A DNA stretch of 64,000 nucleotides from CAWAHD01 sp963781785 (GTDB lineage Bacteria; Planctomycetota; Planctomycetia; Isosphaerales; Isosphaeraceae), in assembly GCA_963781785.1 (NCBI GenBank), contig CAWAHD010000002.1, forward strand, positions 5,084,001 to 5,148,000, given 5' to 3'. A program made the position numbers and the translations under genes. Under the pieces are notes generated by a model. That model saw only the letters and a program-made list of their open reading frames with translations, did no database searches and was not told where the DNA came from. Numbering within the stretch: position 1 is the first letter of the stretch; each line of letters starts with the position of its first letter. Shown one piece after another: positions 33,322 through 43,202 of the stretch.

Positions 33322-34146
33322 CTGCTCGACGGCTTCGTCGGCGACCTTTTCCGCGGGCTTGCCGCGCTCGCCCAGGCCCACGAATGTGGCCGGTGCCGTG
33401 TGTTCGTGCTCTGCGAAGAGGCAAAGCGCCGCCCCCTGCCCCGGGCTGGGCCAGCGCACGAGGTCGATTTCCACCGTGAGGCGGTGCTTTGCCAGTCGGT
33501 TTTCGGCCCGGCTGCGCATCCGGTGGGCGATCTCGTCACGCAGGTTGGCAACCCCCGCCACTCCATGCAGCCGTTGCAACGGGCCGCGGCTGGCCTGAAC
33601 GAAAGGACGAGGTGCGGCGGGTTCGATGCAGGCTTGCAGCTTGCCGCCGCCGCGCGGATAAAAGCCGGCCGAGGGCATCGTGAGTTTCACCGGCATGCCG
33701 ATGGCTGCCAGAATAGCGCACCACGTGGTTTGCAGGAACGGAAACGGGGGCGCCTTGGGGTTGAACGTGCCGCCCGTGAGCGTCAGATTCGTCGTGGAAT
33801 CCGCACGCAGAGCAATTGGGAGGTGCAGAGTTTGCAACACGAGGCCGGTCGAGCCGGCGGTCCCGATGTCGACGGACAGGTCGCAGGGTGTATATGCGCC
33901 GGGGGTGAACGTCAGCTCGCGAGCGCCGATTCCGCCGCCTTGAACTTGGGCTTTGCCGATGGCCGCGGCGGCTTCGAGGGCCTTCTGGTGCTGGGGACGC
34001 AGCCCGGGCTGGGTGCGGTTGGCCCGGACCTTGACCATGCGAAACGGCCGGCCCGTGAGCAATGAGAGTGTGAGCGCAGTCCGGAGGATCTGCCCTCCGC
34101 CTTCGCCCTGCGACCCATCCAGCTCGATTTTGGGTTTTGGATCCAC
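33100..34146 (-). CDS. rtcA: RNA 3'-terminal phosphate cyclase
   Basis: GTG 34146 begins VDPKPKIELDGSQGEGGGQI, continuing LRTALTLSLLTGRPF: the signature N-terminus of RtcA. Further family segments are NRTQPGLRPQHQKALEAAA, FYPRGGGK and VDAHSADQILLPLIFAPG, the last containing the catalytic-histidine region. At 348 residues it matches the family. The enzyme uses ATP to convert an RNA 3'-phosphate into a 2',3'-cyclic phosphate. The start codon lies one base past the stop of the upstream lipoprotein gene, so the two are probably co-transcribed and coupled. There is no rtcB or rtcR in the window. The longer frame to 34341 overlaps the lipoprotein gene and is rejected. Confidence 0.92.
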   Translation of the reverse strand: MDPKPKIELDGSQGEGGGQILRTALTLSLLTGRPFRMVKVRANRTQPGLRPQHQKALEAAAAIGKAQVQGGGIGARELTFTPGAYTPCDLSVDIGTAGSTGLVLQTLHLPIALRADSTTNLTLTGGTFNPKAPPFPFLQTTWCAILAAIGMPVKLTMPSAGFYPRGGGKLQACIEPAAPRPFVQASRGPLQRLHGVAGVANLRDEIAHRMRSRAENRLAKHRLTVEIDLVRWPSPGQGAALCLFAEHEHTAPATFVGLGERGKPAEKVADEAVEQLLAFEAVDAAVDAHSADQILLPLIFAPGRSEYSITEVTKHLRTNAETIRAFLDRSITIEEPEQSGQPGRVVIE

Positions 34147-34147
34147 T

Positions 34148-35200
34148 TCAAGGCTTCGGCTTGGGTTGGCTGGGCATTTGAGCCGGACCAGTGGCAGGCG
34201 GGAGGACGGCCGCGTCGGGTGGCAAGGAGTCGCTCCGGGGCATCTCCGGAGCCGGCGCGGCGGGCTTGGCGGGCGCCGGGACGTTGGCCGGCCCCAGGAT
34301 TTTTCGGAGAAAACTGGGGCGTTCGGCTGCCTTCGATCCACGGTCGTTGGGCCCTTGTCCCTGCCAGTTGCGGGATGCCCAGATCAGGATCAGCTTCTCG
34401 AGCCGCTGGTCGCTGTGAGCCACGGCCTGGGTGAAAAAGAACGTTCCGAGGCTGCGCTTCTGTTCGGGCCGGCAGCCGATCACTGCGATCTGGCCGGGCT
34501 CGACGACCATGGTCGTGGTCAGCTCGCGAAACGTCTCCTCCTGCTGCCCGTTGTTGATCCGGAACTCCTGTGGGCCGATCGGGGCGGCGGTCGGAAGCGC
34601 CGAGAAGGTGCGCTGAATGGGCCCGTGGTGGATCTCGGGAGCCAGCCGCAAAGATACGTTGTTGGCCGCTTCGTGACGGGCTGTCACACGGAAATAGCCG
34701 CTGACGTCCTTGTAATCGTTGCCGAAGATGCTACTGCCCCGGTTCATGAGCAATGTGGCTTGCTCGACAGCTTGGCTGACGCTGATCAAAGTCGGCTCGC
34801 CACTCTCGACGTAGAAGCTGGTCGGAGTGACCTTCTGAGAATTCGTCTCCTTGAGGATCGCCTCGAGCTCCGGAGGAAGCTCGCCGATGATCCGGCCGAT
34901 CCGGAGCCCGTTGACTTCCCAGGCGCGGCGGTCCTTGGGAGGAATCATTTGCTCGTCGGCTGCCTTCCAGACGACGTCGCGGATCACCGGATCCGCAAAG
35001 GGGCGGCTCAAGATCGCGACTTTCAACAAGCAGCGTTTGGGCTCGATCAGCTCACCGCTATGTCCGCCGACCCGGTTGAACGTATTCCCCAAGCCCTTGC
35101 CGTCTTTATCGAGCGTGCAGCCCGCGACGAAAAGGAGAACTGCCGAAGCAGCGGCCGCCAGGAACAAGACCCAGACGGGCGCCCGGCTCTTCGAGTCCAT
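34148..35200 (-). CDS. Exported lipoprotein of unknown function
   Basis: ATG 35200 has AAAGGA about 11 bases upstream; the open frame to 35305 adds no export signal. The 350-residue product opens MDSKSRAPVWVLFLAAAASA, continuing VLLFVAGC: a basic start, hydrophobic core and LFVAGC lipobox with the acylated Cys about residue 28. The mature protein contains ERF-like mixed helices (PKRCLLKVAILSRPFADPVI) and a segment NNGQQEETFRELTTTMVVEP suggestive of a beta-rich secretin-like domain. The tail from about residue 300 is Pro/Ala-rich and disordered. Ahead of rtcA with a one-base gap. Possibly an envelope component; no function assigned. Confidence 0.75.
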   Translation of the reverse strand: MDSKSRAPVWVLFLAAAASAVLLFVAGCTLDKDGKGLGNTFNRVGGHSGELIEPKRCLLKVAILSRPFADPVIRDVVWKAADEQMIPPKDRRAWEVNGLRIGRIIGELPPELEAILKETNSQKVTPTSFYVESGEPTLISVSQAVEQATLLMNRGSSIFGNDYKDVSGYFRVTARHEAANNVSLRLAPEIHHGPIQRTFSALPTAAPIGPQEFRINNGQQEETFRELTTTMVVEPGQIAVIGCRPEQKRSLGTFFFTQAVAHSDQRLEKLILIWASRNWQGQGPNDRGSKAAERPSFLRKILGPANVPAPAKPAAPAPEMPRSDSLPPDAAVLPPATGPAQMPSQPKPKP

Positions 35201-35580
35201 GGAGAGGAATCCTTTCCTCGATGCCCCGAACGACGTCGTTCCCGATCGCGGGGGGTGAAGTCCATGACCTGTGCGGTCAAGGAATTCAGCAGACTGTCCC
35301 ACCAAAGGGTCACTTCCGCGCCGACGGTAAGGCGCTGGACCGCGCTTCCCTGCGCGGTCCGATTCCGCTCGATAGGGAATCGAGCGGAATCTTAGGACGA
35401 TTTGTCCGGCCCGTCAACGGCAACTCAGCGCGGGTTCGATCGTCACTGGAAGAAGCTGCGACTGCAACCTGGAAATGACCGAATGAATGGGATACACTCG
35501 ACAATGGTCCGCGGTCGGCTCGCTGACAGATCAAACTGGCTGGTGCAAGCGTCGAGGGCGACGAGAGATCGAGGCCCCGG
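35201..35580. other. Intergenic region between divergent genes
   Basis: About 380 bp separate the minus-strand lipoprotein from the plus-strand protease. GCGCTTCCCTGCGCGGTCCG and GATTCCGCTCGATAGGGAATC (35364-35384, a short hairpin-forming inverted repeat GATTCC/GGAATC) are visible. No gene seen. Confidence 0.45.
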
Positions 35581-37462
35581 ATGTTAACGATCAAACTGAC
35601 ATGCCCGTCGTGCGGTCGATCCACGGAAGCGAGCGAGCGGGTGGTCGGCAAAGAGGTACGTTGTTCGTGCGGCACCAGTTTTCGCGTGATGGGCTTGAAA
35701 CCCAGCGAGCCCGCGGCGCCCCAATCACGATCCCAGCCGGCGGCGCCGCTATCTCAAGCGCAGCCGGCCGCTGCGAGTTCCAGTCGGCCTCAGACCCGAT
35801 CTCGCCCGGTTGCTCCGCCATCGAACCCGCAGCAGCAGGAATTCCGGCCCCGGCCGGCCGCTGCGCCTTCGAATCGCCCGCAACCTCCTCCGCCCCGAGC
35901 TCAGGAGTTTGATCCCCCTGAGCGCTATACCTTGCCGGGCCGTCCGGTACCCAGGCGAGCGCCAGCCGCGCGGCAGGGCGGAACGCCTCCGTGGGCTTAC
36001 GGAGCCATCGGCGGTCTCGGGGTGATGTCGCTCGTCCTGGTGATCGTCTTGATCCGAACGATGATACCGCGTCCAGGCCCACCTTCGCGTGGCGTTGATG
36101 GCGAGCGGTTGGTGGCGGCGCGGGCGGAACCGTCGGGGGATCCCGATTCGTCCGACCTGTCGCGGGCGCACCGGGCCAGCGCCGGCGCCCTGTCGACCGC
36201 CGAGATCGTGGCGCGGTGCGAACCGTCGGTTGCCCTCATCAAGGGAAAAGCGTCGATCGGGACCGGTTTCCTGGTCCGGCGCGGGGTCATCGCGACCAAC
36301 GCTCACGTGATCGAAGACGAGTTTGTTTCCAGCCTGGAGGTCCGATTTCCATCGGCCCCGGAGCCGAAAAAAGGCCCGATGCGCCAGACTCCTGTACGAG
36401 GATCGAAAGCGCGACCTGGCCTTCCTCGCCATTCAGAGTGAGCTGCCGGCGCTCGAAGTGGCCCCGAACTACAGGTTCCTCAAGGGCGAGGACATCACGG
36501 TGATCGGCAACCCGGGACTCGATGCAGAGACCGTGCTCGAGAATGCCATCAGCCGGGGAGTGATGAGCTCGAAGTCGGTCATCGAGGAGATGGACTACTA
36601 TCAGTTGAATATTTCGATCAATCCCGGCAACTCGGGCGGACCGGTTTTTGACTCGGGCGGCCGGGTCATCGGCGTGGCGACACTCAAGGCGAGCAAGGCG
36701 GAGGCTGTGGCTTTCTGCATCCCCGTTGACGACGTGAATCTGGCCATGAAGGAGGTTGGCGCGGCCCGCCCCGAGATCACCTCCCGCCACCGTGTCGAGG
36801 TTGCCTTCCGCCTCTTGACCAACGCGGGGGTCGTTTACACGATCGGGCTGGAGATCCGCAACGCGGTGATCCGGAGCTCTCCCATGGGCAACATGAACCC
36901 CACGCAGCTACCCACCGAAGAAACCAAGAAGTTCAATGAGATCTTGACCAAGCTCGACCAGAAACTGTTCTCGCTCGTCGACGCCGAGCTTCCCTTCATC
37001 CGGAAGGACCCGGCGCTGGGCGAGGTCACCCGGCAGCGGTTTCAAGACATCGCGGGCAACTACAAGAGCATGAAGGATCTCTACCTGAACCCGGGCCGGG
37101 CGGCGCATGACTTTGCCTTCCAGATTCAGAGTCTCAAAGAGCAGCACCTCCGGCTGATCGAGTCGCTCGCGAACGACCTCAAGGTCGAGGTTCCTCAGGA
37201 GTTACTGGCGATTTTCAAGCGGGGTCCGATTGCGGGTTCCGGTCCGACGATGGTCGCGGAGCTGGTTCCGGCGCCCTTACAGCCTCGGTTCCGGGTGTTT
37301 CGTCCTCCCGGCATGGGTCCGCCGGGCCAGCTCGGGCCCAGGCCGCCAGGGATGATGGGTCCGAATCCCGCTCTCGATGCCCAACGACGTGCACAGCAGC
37401 GAATGCAGGAGATGCAACGGCGGCAACAACGCGGAATGCGGCGTCCTGGTGCGCCATTTTGA
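35581..37462 (+). CDS. DegP-like trypsin-fold serine protease with zinc-ribbon and membrane anchor (one-base frameshift)
   Basis: ATG 35581 encodes an N-terminal zinc-ribbon-like module (LTCPSCGRSTEA and VRCSCGTSFRV; CxxC pairs), a Pro/Gln-rich linker (about residues 45-130), one membrane helix (GGLGVMSLVLVIVLIRTMI, about 145-165), then an S1C-type protease. The catalytic triad is visible: His in IATNAHVIED, Asp in RKRDLAFLAI, Ser in NPGNSGGPVFD. The assembled frame breaks in the A6 run 36367-36372; removing one A joins EPKK to ARCARLLYEDRKRDLAFLAI and gives 626 residues. After the protease come a helical region and a Pro/Met/Gln-rich tail. The cytoplasmic zinc-ribbon and extracytoplasmic protease suggest a membrane quality-control or signalling protease. 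No PDZ domain is evident. Confidence 0.85.
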
Positions 37463-37582
37463 TGTCGTGCGGGTTCGATTTCGTCGCGCCGTTTTTCGAC
37501 GCCTCTGCAAGGGAACTTCGCTCGTTCGTGCCGCCGGGACCGCCCCCCGATCCCTTCCTTCGCGAGGGGGCGCAGCGCGGGG

Positions 37583-39421
37583 TCATCGAATCGCTTTCTG
37601 CCATTCGGTTCGCAAGCGTCGCAGCCGCGTGACGACGTCCGGATGAGCCCGCGCCAGGTTTGTCGTTTCCGACGGGTCGTCGCGGAGGTTGACCAGGAAC
37701 GGACCGGCGATCCGCTCACCGGGGGCCCGGCGGGTCGTGTCCATTACGTCAACGAGCAGCTTCCAGTCGCCCTCACGCACAGCCCAGCCGCCGCCGGACT
37801 GCCAGTGCAAGACGCCATGAGGCGAGGCCGCATCGGCCGATCGGATCACGGGCACCAGGCTCTTGCCATCCAGAGCCACATCGGGGAGTGGAACACCACA
37901 AAGCTCGGCGATCGTCGGCAGCCAGTCACAGCCGTAGGCTATCTGAGAGCGGACCTGGTTGGCTGGAAGGCGCCCCGGCCAGCTCACGATGGCCGGCACG
38001 CGGATCCCTCCTTCAAACAGGCTGAACTTGGCGCCGCGGTACGGGCCCGCACTGCCGCCTCCGAAGTGGGCGCGCTCTTCGGTGGAGTGGCCATGATCGG
38101 ACTGGGCGATCACGATCGTGCGCTCGGTCAGGCCCAGAGCGTCGAGCTTTGCCAGGAGCCGCCCGATTCGCTCGTCCATCGTCGACAGGAAGGCTGCGTA
38201 GAGATTGCGCGGATACTTCAAATGGGCGTAGTGCTCCAGCCACTGGGGATCACCCTGATAGGGATAATGCGGCTCGTTGATCGCGAAGTAGAGGAAAAAC
38301 GGCCGGTTGCGCTGAGCGTCGAGAAACCGGGCTGCCTCCTCGACCATCAGATCGGCGAAAAACCGGCCCGGCGCCTGGACCTCGCGGCCGTTGCGCTCGA
38401 GGTCATGCTGGTTGGGCCCGTCCCAGTAGAAGAAATGTGAGTAGTTATCGATGCATCCTCCCATATGACCGAACGTGAAATCGAATCCCTGGCCCAGCGG
38501 CATGGTTTCGGGGGAGAAGCCGAGGTGCCACTTGCCGACGTGTCCGGTGGCGTACCCGGCCGGCTTGAGCATCTCGGCGATCGTGATTTCCCGAGTGGGC
38601 ATCCCGGGCTGGCCAGGCCGCGACGGGGCATTCGAGGGCATGCCGGCAATGACCGGATGGCGGCCCGTCAGAAGGCCGGCTCGAGACGGCGAGCAGACCG
38701 GCGCCGCCGCGTAGAACTGCGCGAACCGGACTCCCCGCCGCGCGAGCGCGTCAAGGTGGGGCGTTTCGATGTCGGTCGTGCCGGCCGCCCCGAGGTCGAG
38801 GGTACCCTGGTCGTCAGTCATGATCACGACGACGTTGGGGTGGTCTCTGTCGGAGGTCTTGAGAGGTTGAGCTTGCACAAGCGCTCCATTTCCCAAGGTC
38901 TCGGCGAGCGGTTTTCCCTCCCTTGCGAAGGGGGGGATAGGGTGAGCTGATGAAAAGTTGGTGTTAGCCGGCCCGGCGGGATCGGCTTGTGGGCGGCGTT
39001 TCTGTTGCGCTCGATCGAACGACGGCGCGAGCCACCGATCCCTTTCCCCCCCTTGCGAAGGGGGGGCCAGGGGGGGTGGCGCTGGGGCCTTGGACATCGA
39101 GGAACGAAGAGCGCTCGACGGCCTTGTGACTGGCGGCGCCGCGACCACCCCCCCTAACCCCCCCTTCGCAAGGGGGGGAAAAGGGCGCAACGAAATCCGG
39201 GGGAACGCGCGGCTCGCGAAAGGCCGACTTTTCATCAGCCCAGGGTTAGGGGGCGTGGTCGTGGCACCGGCACGCACTTTGCCGCGAAGGAGTGTCGGGG
39301 TTCTCGCGGCACCAGTCATTGCGGCCGCCGCGAGCATGCTCACAACGACGGCTCCAACGGCTGAGCGCACGGGGGTTCCTCCAGGAATCCGGGGGTGACG
39401 CAAGGCAGTCTCTCGACGCAA
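37583..39421 (-). CDS. Arylsulfatase, with in-frame repeat insertion after the signal peptide
   Basis: The catalytic domain starts HPNVVVIMTDDQGTLDLGAA, with metal-binding Asp pair, and has the formylglycine motif CSPSR in AAPVCSPSRAGLLTGRHPV. HVGKWHLGF, QSDHGHS and the C-terminal WKLL segment complete the sulfatase fold. It would be secreted and hydrolyse sulfate esters, probably on polysaccharides, which are typical planctomycete substrates. The N-terminus carries a signal peptide (VRSAVGAVVVSMLAAAAMTG; GTG 39370 or ATG 39421 as start). Between it and the catalytic domain lie about 125 residues with repetitive PPLAKGGLGG / PPLAPPSQGG character, which are translated copies D-F of the dispersed GC-rich repeat. 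The frame stays open throughout. A maturation enzyme (FGE) is not in the window. Confidence 0.9.
   Translation of the reverse strand: MRRETALRHPRIPGGTPVRSAVGAVVVSMLAAAAMTGAARTPTLLRGKVRAGATTTPPNPGLMKSRPFASRAFPRISLRPFPPLAKGGLGGVVAAPPVTRPSSALRSSMSKAPAPPPLAPPSQGGERDRWLAPSFDRAQQKRRPQADPAGPANTNFSSAHPIPPFAREGKPLAETLGNGALVQAQPLKTSDRDHPNVVVIMTDDQGTLDLGAAGTTDIETPHLDALARRGVRFAQFYAAAPVCSPSRAGLLTGRHPVIAGMPSNAPSRPGQPGMPTREITIAEMLKPAGYATGHVGKWHLGFSPETMPLGQGFDFTFGHMGGCIDNYSHFFYWDGPNQHDLERNGREVQAPGRFFADLMVEEAARFLDAQRNRPFFLYFAINEPHYPYQGDPQWLEHYAHLKYPRNLYAAFLSTMDERIGRLLAKLDALGLTERTIVIAQSDHGHSTEERAHFGGGSAGPYRGAKFSLFEGGIRVPAIVSWPGRLPANQVRSQIAYGCDWLPTIAELCGVPLPDVALDGKSLVPVIRSADAASPHGVLHWQSGGGWAVREGDWKLLVDVMDTTRRAPGERIAGPFLVNLRDDPSETTNLARAHPDVVTRLRRLRTEWQKAIR
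38911..39239. repeat. Composite of dispersed GC-rich repeat copies D, E and F with flanking inverted repeats
   Basis: Copy D (38911-38946, plus), copy E (38999-39077, plus) and copy F (39108-39220, minus) each hold the C-run, TT(C/G)GCAA/GCGAA, G-run core. The pair E-F is bounded by exact 13-bp inverted repeats GCTGATGAAAAGT (38946-38958) and its complement (39227-39239), giving a 294-bp, hence 98-codon, unit. It lies entirely inside the sulfatase reading frame. Confidence 0.85.
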
Positions 39422-39458
39422 GAGTGTCGACGTCTCGCAGCCCCGCCTTCACTCCGGA

Positions 39459-39695
39459 TCAATGCCCAGCTCTCGAAGCCGTACGGCCAATGCGGATCGT
39501 GGGTTTTCCTTCGACGGGATACCACAATAAGTCGCCCGCCACAAACACGTTGGGGTCGTCGAGGAAGAGTGCATCCACTCCTCCCTTGATTGTGACGATC
39601 CACTCGTACTGCAAGGTGTTTTCGGCCATCGGAAGTCCATCGCTGTCGGGATATTCGATCGCCGGGCGTTCAGAAACTTGGAATGCGGTCGTCAT
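39459..39695 (-). pseudogene. Uma2-family (DUF820) nuclease remnant
   Basis: From ATG 39695 the ORF reads MTTAFQVSERPAIEYPDSDG, then YEWIVTIKGGVDALFLDDPN and VFVAGDLLWYPVEGKPTIR. This is the recognisable N-terminus of the Uma2 restriction-endonuclease-like family. Family members continue for another ~150 residues with the PD-(D/E)XK core; here the match ends after GKPTIR and the frame stops at 39459. No continuation was found in the other frames before the sulfatase start. It is probably a truncated remnant. Confidence 0.65.
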
Positions 39696-39888
39696 GATCG
39701 TCGAGGCCTCATGGGACGATCCGGGAATCAGTTCAGCTTGCATTATCTCACAGGCTCAACCACCTGGCCAGGCACGGTGTGGCCCGGGTTTGAATACGCG
39801 CTTTCGCCCGCAACCTGGGATACGATGGTCGACGGCGCGACAGTACCGCACGTGGGAATGAGATTCACGACGCAGGGAGCTTGCGACC

Positions 39889-42782
39889 ATGACGTCTCCG
39901 GCATCCGCGTCGGTCGTCCGGCAGATCGGGTCGCTCTTCGAGGGCAGCTCGGTCGCCGGCATGTCCGACCGGCAACTCCTGGACCGCTTCATCGGGCAGC
40001 GAGACGCGACCGGCGAGTCGGCGTTCGCCGCCTTGGTACGACGTCACGGACCGATGGTGCTCGGGGTCTGCACTGATTTGCTTGGCGATCGACACCACGC
40101 CGAGGACGCCTTCCAGGCGGTCTTCCTGATCCTGGGGCAGAAGGCGCGTTCGATCCGCGATCCCGACCTGCTGGGTAACTGGCTCTACGGCGTCGCCCTC
40201 CGAACATCTCGGTGCTCGAGGATCCGGTTCGTCCGCCGCCGCAAGAACGAGGAGGCCGGCTCCATCCTGCACGCCAGCTCGAGAGTTGCGGTCCCATCAG
40301 CCGAGCAGTCGTTCCTCGCAAGCGAGCAGGCTGAGTTGCTCCACGACGCGATCGAACGCTTGCCGCGAGCCTTCCGTCTGCCGGTCGTTTTGTGCTACAT
40401 CGAGGGACTCACCGTCCATGAGGCAGCCCGGCGGCTCCATTGTTCGCACGGTACGATTCGCAGTCGGATGGCGCGGGCACGCGAAAAACTCAGGCGCGGC
40501 CTCATCCGACGGGGCGTCATCCTGCCCGCCGCCGCAACGGCCTCGGCTCTGTTGCCCCGCTCGGCCTCGGCGTCGGTCTCATCCCACCTGTGCGAAACAA
40601 CCGCGCGCGCGGCAATCCAATTCGCGGCCGGCCAGACCGCCCCGCCCGTGGCGGCGGCGCTGGCCCAGAAGGTGCTGCGATCCATGGTGTTCCAGAAAAT
40701 GAAGCTCGTCTCCCTGATGTTGTTGTTCCTCGGCACGGTTGCCACGGCGGCCGGCTATCTGACCCATGCTTTGGCGGCCAATCGCGAGCCCAGGAATCCC
40801 GCGACTGTTCGGCAAATGCCGGTCGCGGCGCAACCGGATGACGCCAGCCAAAAGCCGGCTCCGGGGCGGATGTTCGTGGTTGGCCGCGTGCTCGATCCAC
40901 AAGGAAAGCCGGTGCCGGGTGCAACGGTGATGGTCTCTGCGCGCGCCAGGTTGTCGCAGACTGCCGTCGGTTCGGAACGACTGTCTGCGACTGTGATCGG
41001 GCACGCGGACGCCGACGGTTCCGGCCGGTTCCGGCTTGACGCGCCGCGCACGTCGTCCTCGCGAAACGACGAGGTGGCGGCGATTGCCCTGGCACCTGGG
41101 TATGGAGCCGGCTGGGTCACGATCGACCCTGACGCCGATCAGCCCGCGGCCGAAATCTCACTTCAGCCCGAACAGGTGATCGAGGGGCGTCTCTTCGACC
41201 TGCAAGGCCGGCCCGCGCAGGGTGTCGTCGTGTCCGTCTGGAGGATTGAGCGCGAGCTCGTTCACGGCTCACGTCAGATTCTGGGGAGTCGCACTTCCGA
41301 AGGTCCGAGCTACTGGCATGCTCGCGTCAACGACCTTCCGGCATGGCCCAAGCCGGCGACGACCGACGCAAATGGACGCTTCACCATCCATGGCGTGGGC
41401 CACCGGCTCAAGATAGGGCTCAACATCATCGACCCCCGATTCGCTCTCGACATGATCGATGTCGATACCGACGACACTCCGGCGCGAAATCCATGACGAT
41501 GGCGCTGCAACCGGCCAAGATCTTCACCGGCCGCGTCACGTATGCCGACACGGGCGAGCCGGTTCCGCGTGCCCGTGTTCAAGTCTCCGCCGCGAGCGCG
41601 GGACGAGGGTACCGGTCGATCCAGTTCCAGACCGACGCCGACGGGCGGTTTCGTGCGAACCCGTCGCCCGGAGATCGCTTTGACGTGATGGTCGTTGCTC
41701 CCCCCGGGCAGATTTACCTCGGCACCCGCAAGAGACTTGAATGGCCCAAGGGTGCGGTCGAGCAGTCGATCGACGTGGCCCTGCCGCGGGGGGTCGCCAT
41801 CCGCGGCACGGTCGTCGAGGAGGGTTCTGCCCAACCCGTCGCAGGCGCGCGTGTGGGCTTCACGGCACGTCCTCGGGCGGACGTCGATTACGGAATTGAG
41901 ATCATCAAGGAATCTGTGACAGCAGCCGATGGATCGTTCGAGCTCGCCGTGGCACCCCGCGCAGGTATTCTCGCGGTGCTCGCCCCAAGCGAAGACTACG
42001 TGCGTCGAGAGATCGGCAATCGTGCGCTCTTGCAGGGCCAGCCCGGCGGTCGGCGCCAATATTCCCACGGCTTTCTCGCCTGCGACCCGAAACCAAGCGG
42101 TCCCGGACTGGAGGTCCGCGTCGCGCTTCATCGAGGCGTGACCGTAACTGGCTGCATCGTCGGGCCGGACGATCAGCCGGTGCAGGACGCGTGGATCATC
42201 AGCCGGGCCGTACTCCAGCCGAGTTCTTCAGCATGGCATACCTGGATCGGTTCCTATCACGGCGAGGCGCTGAACGGCCGGTTCGAGCTGCACGGCGTCG
42301 ATCCCGACACCGACCTCGCCGTCTATTTTCTCGAACCGAAACGCAGGCTTGGTGCAACGATCCATGTGTTGGGAAAACCGGCCACCGGAGGACCAATGAC
42401 CGTTCGGCTCGAGCCCTGCGGCACAGCCGTGGCACGGTTAGTCGACGCCAGCAACCGGCCGCTCGCCGGTTATCGCAACGAGTACCTGATCGCGATGATC
42501 GTCACGCCCGGAGCACAAACGGGAAGCCGCGCGCCCGCGGACGCCATGCGCCTGTTGGCGGACGAGGCTTTCGTTGCCCGGATCGACCCGATCAATTACG
42601 CGAATAATCCGGAGTCGGACGCCCAGGGGCGAATCACGTTTCCGGCTTTGATCCCGGGTGCGAGCTATCGAATCTACGATACCGATTCGGCCAACCGTCG
42701 GCTCCGCAAAGACTTCACCGTCAAGCCCGGCGAAACCCTCGACTTGGGCGACATCGTGATCGAAAAACCACGAGCGCGGTGA
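39889..42782 (+). CDS. ECF-type sigma factor fused to membrane helix and carboxypeptidase-regulatory-like repeats (one-base frameshift)
   Basis: ATG 39889 follows GGGAG. Residues about 28-205 are an ECF sigma: region 2 (LLDRFIGQRDATGESAFAAL, then DAFQAVFLILGQKARSIRD) and region 4 (AIERLPRAFRLPVVLCYIEG, then EAARRLHCSHGTIRSRMARA). A linker leads to a membrane helix at about 271-290 (MKLVSLMLLFLGTVATAAGY), then several carboxypeptidase-regulatory-like beta domains (GRVLDPQGKPVPGATVMV, GRLFDLQGRPAQGVVVSV, GRVTYADTGEPVPRARVQV, GTVVEEGSAQPVAGARVGF). The assembled frame stops at 41496; adding one base near 41479-41482 continues it to 42782, 964 residues. The architecture implies a transmembrane sigma factor whose exported half could sense or bind ligands and whose cytoplasmic half binds RNA polymerase. 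Similar fused sigma factors are known in planctomycetes. Confidence 0.88.
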
Positions 42783-42986
42783 GGAGCTCGAACAAAAAAT
42801 GCCTCTCCCCGCGGGAGAGGATGGCCGACTGCCGGGTGAGGGCCAGTTGGGTTGATAGCCGGAAGCACATGGGCCGTGGCGTAAGAGACCACGGTTCCCC
42901 CGCGATCCTGGTTCTCCACCATGTCCGAGCTCGACCGTCGAGGCCGGTATCGATCGTCGACAAGGGAAGTGCGCCACCCGGGTGAT

Positions 42987-43178
42987 CTATCTGCGACCAA
43001 TGATCTTTCCGAACCAGCCTACCGGCATCGCGCGCATCCGGTCGTACTCCCCTTTCCTGGCCACTTCCGTTGCGATCGCTTTCGCGACCCGATCCGTGAG
43101 CTGGTTTAGCTTTTTGACCTTTGTGTATTGCTCCAGCACGAGCTGCTCGCTCTTCGCCTGCTCAACGGCGAAGCACAA
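42987..43178 (-). CDS. Possible small helical protein downstream of the pentapeptide gene
   Basis: A 63-codon frame from TTG 43178 encodes CFAVEQAKSEQLVLEQYTKV, continuing KKLNQLTDRVAKAIATEVAR: a mostly helical, charged sequence with protein-like composition. It lies in the same frame as the pentapeptide protein's stop (43203-43205), so it may be an old extension cut off by a nonsense mutation, or a separate gene. No family is recognised. The rest of 42783-43202 shows no gene. Confidence 0.35.
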   Translation of the reverse strand: MCFAVEQAKSEQLVLEQYTKVKKLNQLTDRVAKAIATEVARKGEYDRMRAMPVGWFGKIIGRR

Positions 43179-43202
43179 CCGACACAGACGCTCGCGTGCC
43201 GA

